Shown piece by piece: positions 18,865 to 26,063 of a stretch of 64,000 nucleotides of DNA; position 1 is the stretch's first letter, and each line of letters starts with the position of its first letter. The notes under the pieces were generated by a model that had not been told where the DNA came from, did not search any database, and worked only from the letters and a program-made list of their open reading frames with translations. The stretch is from an uncultured Bacteroidia bacterium. Its GTDB lineage: Bacteria > Bacteroidota > Bacteroidia > Bacteroidales > UBA932. A program made the position numbers and the translations under genes. The stretch spans positions 17,882 to 81,881 of the forward strand of contig CACWLD010000004.1 in the NCBI GenBank assembly GCA_902761655.1. The letters run 5' to 3'.

Positions 18865-20262
18865 CTACTCCATTTCCCTGTGGGTGACCTTTACCACTGT
18901 CAGAGGGAATTTCTCTTTCAAATGTTTCCCCACCGCGCAGGCGCAATAAACCGAACGGTGCTGCCCTCCGGTGCACCCGAAGCACAGCTGAAGATGCGTG
19001 AAGCCCCTTTCCAGGAACCTTTGCACGTGCGCGTCCACCAGCTTGTACACGCTGTCAAGGAATACCAGCACCTCACCGTCCTCCTCCAGGAACCGGATCA
19101 CGTCCGCATCCTTGCCCGTGCTGTTGGCAAAGCGGGCGTATTTCCCTGGATTATGTACTGCGCGGCAGTCAAATATGTAACCTCCGCCATTGCCTGAAGT
19201 GTCCTGCGGTAGCCCTTTCTTGTAGGAGAAACTGATTATGTCAATGTGCAGCAGACCATCCTCCTGCGGCTTTTCCTTTGGCTTGCACAGTTCCTTTATA
19301 ACCTGGTCCAGGTAAGGATACTGCGGGAAGTCGCCCAGGGCGCGCAGGTTGTCAAGCGCTGCCGGAATGCTCTGCACAAAATACTCTTTCCTTTCTATGA
19401 GGCCCCTGAACCCGTAGGCTCCCAGCACCTGGAGGCAGCGGAAAAGCACGAACAGGCGGAGCCTGGAGCGGAATTCCGCGTCATCCACGCTGGCAAAGCG
19501 CCTGAGGCTTGCGAGGTACTCGCACAGCAGTTCTTCCCGGAGGGAAGGGCTGAAGCGGGAGCTCGCCTGCCACAGGAACGAGGCCACGTCGTAGTAGACA
19601 GGACCCTTGCGTCCTCCCTGGAAATCAATGAAATACGGCTGCCCGTCCACCAGCATCACGTTCCTGGACTGGAAGTCCCGGTACATAAAGGTGTCCGTGC
19701 CGCCGCAGGCCAGGAGGTCCGCCTTGAACTTTTCAAAGTCGTCCTGGAGGGTGATTTCGTTGAATTCCACGCCGCTTTCCTTGAGGAAGCAGTACTTGAA
19801 ATAGTTGAGGTCGAAGTCTATGTTCCTGCCGTCGAACTCGCTCTGCGGATAGCAGACGCTGAAGTCGAAGCCCTCAGCGCCCCGGAACTGAAGTTCCGGC
19901 AGCAAGGCCACGGTGCGCTTCAGCAGGTCGCGCTCCTCAGGGGAGTACGCGCCCTTCTTCCGCCCCGGGGCTATCACATCGTAAAGGTTGGCATCGCCCA
20001 GGTCTTCCTGGAGGTACGCCAGGCCGTCTTCGGAGACGGCCAGCACCTCAGGGACGGGAAGCCCCTGCTTGCGGAAGTGGGCGCTGATTGCCATAAAGGC
20101 GGCGTTCTCGTCCTTGTCCGTGCCTATAACGCCTATGCAGGAAGGGCCTTGCCCTGCGGCAAGGCGGAAATAGCGCCTGCGGCTTCCTCCCTTGGAAAGG
20201 GGAGTCCGCCGTGTGCACTCCTGTTTTGTGAGGCTCAGGAACAATGACTCAAGGATGTCCAT
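18865..20262 (-). CDS. AmgK-like sugar kinase fused to a RapZ C-terminal domain
   Basis: A 465-residue two-domain protein. Residues 1 to about 330 form an aminoglycoside-phosphotransferase-type kinase, with YRDFQSRNVMLVDGQPYFID as the catalytic and metal-binding loops. This resembles AmgK, which phosphorylates the anomeric carbon of MurNAc/GlcNAc. Residues about 340-465 match the RapZ C-terminal domain (GCTGGQHRSV, FDCRAVHNPGKY). In enterobacteria that domain binds glucosamine-6-phosphate and regulates a small-RNA decay pathway. The fusion suggests amino-sugar sensing joined to cell-wall sugar salvage, but that is inference. It is followed by murU. Confidence 0.85.
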   Translation of the reverse strand: MDILESLFLSLTKQECTRRTPLSKGGSRRRYFRLAAGQGPSCIGVIGTDKDENAAFMAISAHFRKQGLPVPEVLAVSEDGLAYLQEDLGDANLYDVIAPGRKKGAYSPEERDLLKRTVALLPELQFRGAEGFDFSVCYPQSEFDGRNIDFDLNYFKYCFLKESGVEFNEITLQDDFEKFKADLLACGGTDTFMYRDFQSRNVMLVDGQPYFIDFQGGRKGPVYYDVASFLWQASSRFSPSLREELLCEYLASLRRFASVDDAEFRSRLRLFVLFRCLQVLGAYGFRGLIERKEYFVQSIPAALDNLRALGDFPQYPYLDQVIKELCKPKEKPQEDGLLHIDIISFSYKKGLPQDTSGNGGGYIFDCRAVHNPGKYARFANSTGKDADVIRFLEEDGEVLVFLDSVYKLVDAHVQRFLERGFTHLQLCFGCTGGQHRSVYCACAVGKHLKEKFPLTVVKVTHREME

Positions 20263-20263
20263 C

Positions 20264-21193
20264 CTATGCTTCCGCTATGGCTTCGTTGGGGTCTATGATA
20301 TCGCATCCGCCCTTTGGATTCTTGTTGGGCAATGCAAGGAACTTTCTGATAATCAAGAAGGTGAGGATGGCGCAGGCGGCAAAGGCAATCCAGTACCACT
20401 TGGCTCCCATAATCTCAATCCAGTATTCGTAATCGCTCAGGGAATCTATCTGGCCCATTACAAGGGCAAGCGTGTTGTTCACAAAGTGCATTAGCATTGT
20501 GAGCTTGAGGGATCCGGTCTTGTAGTAAACCAGGCCCATTACCAAACCAATGGTAAAGGCCGGGAGAGCCTGCCAGATATTGCCGTGGATGGCGGCAAAC
20601 ACTGCGGCTGAAATAACAATTGCCCAAACTGGCTTGATTCCGTTGGTGCCATCTTCCTTCTTGTAATTGAGAAGACCGCGGAGGATCATACCCCTGCAAA
20701 GCCACTCCTCAAAGAACGGGGCAAAGATGGAAACGCATATGAAATTGATCCAGAAATTACCTCCTGTCAGGCCCTGGAGCGTGTCCTTGAGCCAGTCCGG
20801 CATATCAGGCATAATATATCCGAAGATATCGATTATGAAGCCTGAAGTCAGTACCAGCACCGCGGCCATCAACGCAGCCCGCAGACCTCCAAGATCTCCA
20901 AAGTTGTTGCTGTCCAGTTCATATCCCAGGTCGAAGAATGAATTGCGCTTGCTCTGGAGAGAGGCGTAAATCATTGGTGGAATGAACATTATAGGGTAAG
21001 AAATGATGGTAACCATTTCTACTGTCTTTTCCGGAGAAGATGCAGCAAACGGTGCGGCTACTATTGAGCCTATTACAGCTCCCAGGACTGCACCTGCCAG
21101 GAAGAGGAGAAGCAGTATTAGGCCACCCTTGAATCCCGGTGTATAAAACGGGAAGTTGCCGTAAAAATTGTAATTTTTAGTTTTTGTTCTCAT
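20264..21193 (-). CDS. CPBP-family intramembrane metalloprotease
   Basis: A 309-residue polytopic membrane protein. The conserved CAAX-protease/bacteriocin-processing motifs are present: FFEEWLCRGMIL (EExxxR) in the middle and later His residues (AIHGNIWQ, MHFVNN), which together form the metal site. Substrates of this family are mostly unknown. The start overlaps the end of the upstream nucleotidyltransferase by 17 bases, and the stop is one base before the AmgK-RapZ gene, so the four genes appear to form one operon. Confidence 0.88.
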   Translation of the reverse strand: MRTKTKNYNFYGNFPFYTPGFKGGLILLLLFLAGAVLGAVIGSIVAAPFAASSPEKTVEMVTIISYPIMFIPPMIYASLQSKRNSFFDLGYELDSNNFGDLGGLRAALMAAVLVLTSGFIIDIFGYIMPDMPDWLKDTLQGLTGGNFWINFICVSIFAPFFEEWLCRGMILRGLLNYKKEDGTNGIKPVWAIVISAAVFAAIHGNIWQALPAFTIGLVMGLVYYKTGSLKLTMLMHFVNNTLALVMGQIDSLSDYEYWIEIMGAKWYWIAFAACAILTFLIIRKFLALPNKNPKGGCDIIDPNEAIAEA

Positions 21194-22118
21194 AAAGCGG
21201 TGAAGGATAAATGCCGTCTTTTACCAATTGTTCAAACTTAGCCACCACGCCCGGGCGGTCCTGCTGATAGGTCACTCCAAACCAGCGTGAAGGGGTGCAC
21301 AGCACGGTGCATTTGTCTCCGCCTTTCTTTATCATCTGGTCAACGGCGTAAGGGATATAGAATTCGCTCTTGAGCTCATTGCTGTGAGCGGCGAGGAAAC
21401 TGTCAAATATGACGGCGCTTTTCTCAAAGTAATCAGGTGTGAAGCCCCACATATTCATAGAGCACAGGTCTGATCCGTTGAGCAGTACGTGCTCCAAGGT
21501 TACAGAGTTGTCTCCGCGGATTTCTCCGTCAGCCTCGCGGGCTATCATATGGTGCTCTACCACGTCAATGAGGTTGTTGTCTTTGTCGTAAGAGCATATT
21601 CCGCGGGAAACACCTCCGGACTCGGACAGCGTGTTCTCCAGCTTGAATCCAACTATGCAGTATTCTCCGGTGCTGTTTTCACGCTGGCGGAGCCAGTCTG
21701 CAAGGATCTGGAAGGAGTCGCGTCCGTAGTAGTCATCTCCATTGATTACGGCGAAAGGCTCTCCCACCGCCTCCGCAGCCATAAGGAGGGCGTGCGCCGT
21801 TCCCCAGGGCTTTACGCGCTCAGGATTTACCACATATCCGGCCGGGATCTTGTCCAGTTCCTGTGTAACGAACTGGAATTCCAGCGGGCTTCCGTCAATG
21901 CAGCGCACTGAACTGTATTTTTTCTTGACTGTATCTTGGAACTGCTCCTTGAAATATTCGCGGACAATGTATACGACTTTGCCGAACCCTGCCCGTACTG
22001 CATCGTAAATAGAATAATCTATGATGGTCTCGTTGTTGGGGCCCAGCCCGTCCATCTGTTTGAGACCGCCGTAGCGGCTTCCCATACCGGCCGCAAGGAC
22101 AACTAATGTAGGCTTCAT
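21177..22118 (-). CDS. Sugar-phosphate nucleotidyltransferase
   Basis: A 313-residue protein with the NTP-transferase signature LAAGMGSRYGGLKQMDGLG at the N-terminus and an INGDDYYG metal-binding motif near residue 120. It belongs to the glucose-1-phosphate-type nucleotidyltransferase clan. The actual sugar and nucleotide are not determinable. It is the first gene of the operon running through the CPBP protease, AmgK-RapZ and MurU-like genes, consistent with a cell-envelope sugar role. Confidence 0.85.
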   Translation of the reverse strand: MKPTLVVLAAGMGSRYGGLKQMDGLGPNNETIIDYSIYDAVRAGFGKVVYIVREYFKEQFQDTVKKKYSSVRCIDGSPLEFQFVTQELDKIPAGYVVNPERVKPWGTAHALLMAAEAVGEPFAVINGDDYYGRDSFQILADWLRQRENSTGEYCIVGFKLENTLSESGGVSRGICSYDKDNNLIDVVEHHMIAREADGEIRGDNSVTLEHVLLNGSDLCSMNMWGFTPDYFEKSAVIFDSFLAAHSNELKSEFYIPYAVDQMIKKGGDKCTVLCTPSRWFGVTYQQDRPGVVAKFEQLVKDGIYPSPLYENKN

Positions 22119-22125
22119 ATTTTTA

Positions 22126-22157
22126 TTGGTTATAGTTTACAAATTTAGTTAAATTTG
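22126..22157 (+). promoter_or_regulatory. Promoter of ftsB/divIC
   Basis: TTG at 22126-22128, a 21-base spacer, then TAAATTTG at 22150-22157. The ATG follows after only five bases, so the transcript is probably leaderless. Confidence 0.65.
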
Positions 22158-22162
22158 CAAAT

Positions 22163-22444
22163 ATGAAAAAGAGCCCGGTAGTCAAATACATAATAGTGTC
22201 TTCCGCAATCTTCCTGGTGGTGATAACATTCCTGATGAGGGACAACCTCATCCGCTGGATTGGTGCGGAAATGACCCTCCTGCGCCAGCGCAGGCAGATA
22301 GAGTACTACCAAAAGAGCAACGCGCAGCTGGAGGAGCAGTTGCGCAACCTTTCTACGGACAGGGATACGCTTGAGAAGTTCGCCCGCGAGAATTTCCAGT
22401 TCGCCGCCCCGGACGAGGACGTCTACATCATAGAAGGCGAATGA
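22163..22444 (+). CDS. FtsB/DivIC septum-formation initiator
   Basis: A 93-residue bitopic division protein: a short cytoplasmic end, a transmembrane helix at about residues 8-27, then a coiled coil (about 35-70) with the LRNLSTDRDTLEKFARENF segment typical of the family. It should join FtsL and FtsQ in activating septal wall synthesis. The last 22 bases overlap the 3' end of the convergent folP gene. Confidence 0.88.
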   Translation: MKKSPVVKYIIVSSAIFLVVITFLMRDNLIRWIGAEMTLLRQRRQIEYYQKSNAQLEEQLRNLSTDRDTLEKFARENFQFAAPDEDVYIIEGE

Positions 22445-23127
22445 AATCGGCGCACGGTGGCCCTGGCGGCCGCTACGTTATGCACTCTGAGGATATCAGC
22501 CCCACCCTCCAGCGCACACAGGTGCGCTTTTTCTGTCACATAGGCGCTCGCGCAGGTCATCCTCTTCATTGAGACGCCCACCAACACGGGGCGCCCCAGA
22601 GCCTTGAGCTCGCGCAGGTTCACCAGCAGTTCCCAGTTCTGGGCGATATCTTTTCCAAATCCGAAGCCGGGGTCCAGGATCCAGTCCGTTACGCCAAGGT
22701 CTTCGGCCTTCAGGCGCCAGTTCCTGAAGAAATCTGCCACTTCACTGCGCTGGAAGAAGCCGCCGCGGTGCATTGCCACAAAGGTGAGGCCCTCGCGCGC
22801 GGCAAGAGGTAGCATTGCGGCATCGTCCTGCCCCGCGGAGATGTCATTGACGATGACTTTGCGCCCCAGGAGCTGCATTGTGCGCTCTATCACCTGGGCG
22901 CTTGTTGTGTCTATGGAAACGTTCAGATTGGCGGGCAGGGTCCTGAGCACGGGCTCAAGCCTTTTCCACTGCTCCGCAGCGGGTACGGGCTTGTAGCCCG
23001 GGCGTGTAGACTCCGCCCCTATGTCAATTATATCGGCTCCTGAGGTCAGGACGGAACCGTTATACCGGCTGGGGGCGTAGAAAGAATCCCCGGTGGCGTT
23101 GAATATGCCCATTATCTGTACTTCCAT
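22423..23127 (-). CDS. folP: Dihydropteroate synthase, short and atypical
   Basis: A 234-residue member of the pterin-binding family that condenses p-aminobenzoate with the dihydropterin diphosphate in folate synthesis. Visible motifs are ADIIDIGAESTRPG, VNDISAG, ILDPGFGFGKD and RVHNV. It departs from the usual sequence in several places: the opening loop reads GIFNATGDSF rather than NVTPDSF, the GxSRK segment reads GVSMKR, and the whole protein is about 35-50 residues short. It is probably functional but diverged. It overlaps the ftsB/divIC end by 22 bases, tail to tail. Confidence 0.82.
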   Translation of the reverse strand: MEVQIMGIFNATGDSFYAPSRYNGSVLTSGADIIDIGAESTRPGYKPVPAAEQWKRLEPVLRTLPANLNVSIDTTSAQVIERTMQLLGRKVIVNDISAGQDDAAMLPLAAREGLTFVAMHRGGFFQRSEVADFFRNWRLKAEDLGVTDWILDPGFGFGKDIAQNWELLVNLRELKALGRPVLVGVSMKRMTCASAYVTEKAHLCALEGGADILRVHNVAAARATVRRFHSPSMM

Positions 23128-23152
23128 AATGCAAAAATATTGAATTTTTGGG

Positions 23153-23160
23153 TATATTTG
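23153..23160 (+). promoter_or_regulatory. -7 box (TATATTTG) of tmk
   Basis: Matches TAnnTTTG five bases before the chosen ATG at 23166. No well-spaced TTG is visible upstream. A leaderless or nearly leaderless mRNA is implied. Confidence 0.5.
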
Positions 23161-23165
23161 TAAAT

Positions 23166-23846
23166 ATGCTTGTAGTATTGGAAGGATTGGACGGCGCTGG
23201 GAAATCCACCCAGGTCAAAAGGCTCGCAGAGTATCTGAAGAGCCGTTTCGGCAGTCTTGAATACATTCATTTCCCAAGGTACGACGCCCCTGTCTACGGA
23301 GAACTCATAAGCAATTTCCTCAAAGGGGAATTCGGGGCCATAGACAAGGTGCATCCGCAGTTGGTGGCCCTCCTGTTCGCAGAGGACCGTCACGGCGCCT
23401 CCCCGGCCATAAAACGTTCCCTGGAGAGCGGTTCCGTGGTTCTTCTGGACCGTTATGTATATTCCAACGTGGCGTACCAATGCGCCAAGATGCCAAGCCA
23501 GGAGAAAGCGGAGTACCTGCGGGAGTGGATCCTGAATACGGAATACGGCCGCTTTGACCTTCCGCGCCCGGACCTCAACATATTTCTGGACGTGCCAATT
23601 TCTTTTGTGGAATCCAGCCTTCAGGCCAACCGCAAGGGAGATGACCGCAGTTACCTGCAGGGCCGCCAGGACATCCACGAGGCAAGCATAGAGTTCCAGA
23701 AGCGCGTGCGTGAGATCTACCTTCGCCAGGCCTCCCTGGACAAAGACTTCCTTATCATTGACTGTTCCGACCCGGAAGGCAAGATGCTTCCCCCGGACGA
23801 TATATTCACTAAAATCAAATCCGCGGTTGACAGCCGCTTCAAGTAG
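23166..23846 (+). CDS. tmk: Thymidylate kinase
   Basis: A 226-residue P-loop kinase that phosphorylates dTMP to dTDP. The P-loop EGLDGAGKST is at residues 6-15, LDRYVYSNVAYQ carries the DRY motif, and a basic lid follows (QANRKGDDRSYLQGRQDIHE). The ATG at 23166 fits family starts better than the frame-opening codon at 23148, which lies inside the promoter. Two bases separate it from the DoxX-like gene. Confidence 0.93.
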   Translation: MLVVLEGLDGAGKSTQVKRLAEYLKSRFGSLEYIHFPRYDAPVYGELISNFLKGEFGAIDKVHPQLVALLFAEDRHGASPAIKRSLESGSVVLLDRYVYSNVAYQCAKMPSQEKAEYLREWILNTEYGRFDLPRPDLNIFLDVPISFVESSLQANRKGDDRSYLQGRQDIHEASIEFQKRVREIYLRQASLDKDFLIIDCSDPEGKMLPPDDIFTKIKSAVDSRFK

Positions 23847-23848
23847 TT

Positions 23849-24901
23849 ATGGGTTCTTTCTACAGCGGTTTCCGCCGCCTTTTCGCCTGTCTTATCGGTC
23901 TTGTGTTCTTCCTCTCAGGAATGCTCAAGCTCATAGACCCCGTGGGCACCACCCTCATAGTCAGGGAATACCTCAAGTTCTTCAACCTTACCTTCCTTAT
24001 GGGAATGGACAGGTTCATTGCAGTTGCCCTGTCGCTGCTGGAGGCGTTGGTGGGCGCGGCGTTGCTTGCCGGAGTCTGGAGCAAGATAGTGGCGCTCATC
24101 ACTATGGTAATGATGGCATTCTTCACCATCGTAACCCTGTTCCTGCTCATAAAGAACCCGGATATGGACTGCGGTTGCTTTGGCGAGGCCATTCACCTGA
24201 CTCACTTGCAGACATTCCTCAAGAACATAGTCCTTTGCGTATTCTGCATCCCGGCATTCCTGCCATTCAAGCTTATGCCGCCGCCGCGCAACATACGGTA
24301 TGTGGGCTTTGGAATCGCAACCCTGATCATTCTTGCAGTAGCGGTATACTCGCAGAACCACTTGCCGCTGGTAGACTTCACTCCTTACGCTCCCCAGTCA
24401 GAAGTCTTTGGCGCTAACGGAAACTTTGACCAGGATGCCCCAGTCCTCTCCTTCAAGGATGATTACGGTGACTATTACGACGAACTGGCCACCATTGGCA
24501 AGGTGATCATCTATTCTGCGTACGAGCCTGAGAAACTGGATGCCCAAGACTGGGCGCGTATCATTGACTCCGGCAACGAAGCCTTTATGAACGGTGCCAA
24601 TTGTCTAATTCTGGTCGCAGATGCCAATACGGAAAGCGTCCCTCTGGAATTAAGGCTGAGTGCCTACACTACCGATTACCGTACAGCCATCGCCCTCAAT
24701 CGTTCCAACGGGGGAGCGACCTACCTGGAAGACGGTACCGTTATAGCAAAATGGGATAAGAATTCCATCCCTGCGGGGGATGAGATGTTTATGATCCTGG
24801 CACGGGATGCTACGGAGTATTCCGTAAAAAACCGTTCCCGCGGCCGCGTATGGCTGCAAGCGGCAGGAATAACCTGCCTTGCAGCCCTTCTGTTGCTTTA
24901 A
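23849..24901 (+). CDS. DoxX/MauE-like membrane protein
   Basis: A 350-residue protein with four N-terminal transmembrane helices of the DoxX/MauE type (residues about 10-150), a DCGCFG motif at about residues 109-114, and a large soluble C-terminal domain bounded by a last helix near the end. It belongs to a Bacteroidetes-typical family of DoxX-like proteins. The Cys pair in the DCGCFG loop suggests a link to redox or thiol chemistry. It converges with a VKOR-thioredoxin gene and overlaps its end by four bases. Confidence 0.82.
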   Translation: MGSFYSGFRRLFACLIGLVFFLSGMLKLIDPVGTTLIVREYLKFFNLTFLMGMDRFIAVALSLLEALVGAALLAGVWSKIVALITMVMMAFFTIVTLFLLIKNPDMDCGCFGEAIHLTHLQTFLKNIVLCVFCIPAFLPFKLMPPPRNIRYVGFGIATLIILAVAVYSQNHLPLVDFTPYAPQSEVFGANGNFDQDAPVLSFKDDYGDYYDELATIGKVIIYSAYEPEKLDAQDWARIIDSGNEAFMNGANCLILVADANTESVPLELRLSAYTTDYRTAIALNRSNGGATYLEDGTVIAKWDKNSIPAGDEMFMILARDATEYSVKNRSRGRVWLQAAGITCLAALLLL

Positions 24902-26055
24902 TTGGTAACCGGTATATCAAATACCGTATTCAGGATTTCCATCAGGCCTTCCGGAGTGTCCACTTCCGGAATTATCCATTGTGACTTGTAGACAAGCCTT
25001 GGAATGCCGTTCTTTCCCTGCATAGTGGTGCGGCCAAAGAGGTCGAAACTCTTGGAGAAGATGGCGCTGATGGCGGCGTTGCGCGTCGCTTCAAAGAGCG
25101 CCTCCTCGCTGCCAAGCAGCTCCGCCGCCTTTCTGTTGGCGGCGTCAATCGTGCGCGGATACCAGCCCTTGGCGGGATCTTCAGGGGTGAAAAGCCAGTC
25201 GTCATACTCCGGGAACTTGTCCGGAGCGGTTGCCCATACTGCCAGTGCGAGCCTTGCCAGTTCACAGGAACCCGCAAACTGGTCCTGTCCGCTAACTGCG
25301 ACATAAGGGTTGCAGGCATAGCTTAGAGGGCAGGGAACCTGTACAAATGCAATCTCAGGATGCTTCTGGACTATCTCCTTTGCCACGAAATGGATCTTGC
25401 GGCAGTGGGAGCACTGGTAGTCGAACATCAGGTTTATCTGGTAGGGCGCGTCCGGATTGCCTATCACCGGGGTCTCACCAACCTTGAGTACGGGAAGAGA
25501 TGCCTCTGACGTTCCGTGGTCATAAGCCACTTTGGGAGTTGTCAAAAGCTGGAAACCAGCAAGGCATCCGGCAAGCGCAAGGCCTGCCGCCGCAAAAACA
25601 GGGTTCCATTTGGAAGGACAGTTCTTGTGGGCCAGATACCATAGCAGTCCCGTGACCACTATTCCAATGGAATGGGTGGTCATACAGTACTTGCAGAACT
25701 GCCCTATGAACCACTTCTGGAGTATGAAAAACCATATTGCGGCTCCAACGATGGCTCCGCCAAAAAGAAGGAGCAGTTTCCATACAATTGGAGCCAGCTC
25801 CCTGTCCTTTACAAAGTAAAGACATAAAAGGACGGCCAGATAAACACCAAGTGCAAGACCGGCGACGGGAATGACTCCCAAAACCATCGACCACCTGCTG
25901 TTAAGGACATTGTCGCAGGAGGAGCCGGGGCCGCATCCTATCATAGCGGTTCCCTTGATGGAATGCAAAGCCATTACAACGCATAAAACAAGGGCCACGA
26001 CGCTCAGAAGCGCCGTGACCCGTTTAAGCGTTATAGCACTGTTTTTCTGTGCCAT
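24898..26055 (-). CDS. Vitamin K epoxide reductase fused to a thioredoxin-like domain
   Basis: A 385-residue disulfide-forming enzyme. The N-terminal VKOR domain (about residues 1-160, four or five helices) contains the CGPGSSCDNVLNS loop Cys pair and the quinone-proximal FCKYC active-site pair. The C-terminal domain (about 185-385) is DsbA/thioredoxin-like with an YQCSHCRK active site. Together they would oxidise exported proteins using quinone. This suits the many secreted enzymes in this window. It starts nine bases before the GH54 stop codon. Confidence 0.92.
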   Translation of the reverse strand: MAQKNSAITLKRVTALLSVVALVLCVVMALHSIKGTAMIGCGPGSSCDNVLNSRWSMVLGVIPVAGLALGVYLAVLLCLYFVKDRELAPIVWKLLLLFGGAIVGAAIWFFILQKWFIGQFCKYCMTTHSIGIVVTGLLWYLAHKNCPSKWNPVFAAAGLALAGCLAGFQLLTTPKVAYDHGTSEASLPVLKVGETPVIGNPDAPYQINLMFDYQCSHCRKIHFVAKEIVQKHPEIAFVQVPCPLSYACNPYVAVSGQDQFAGSCELARLALAVWATAPDKFPEYDDWLFTPEDPAKGWYPRTIDAANRKAAELLGSEEALFEATRNAAISAIFSKSFDLFGRTTMQGKNGIPRLVYKSQWIIPEVDTPEGLMEILNTVFDIPVTN

Positions 26056-26063
26056 AGAGAATA

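Noticed and set aside
19246-20247. 333-codon plus-strand frame opposite the AmgK-RapZ gene
   Set aside because: The composition reflects GC-rich codons of the opposite strand, and the opposite product has clear domains.
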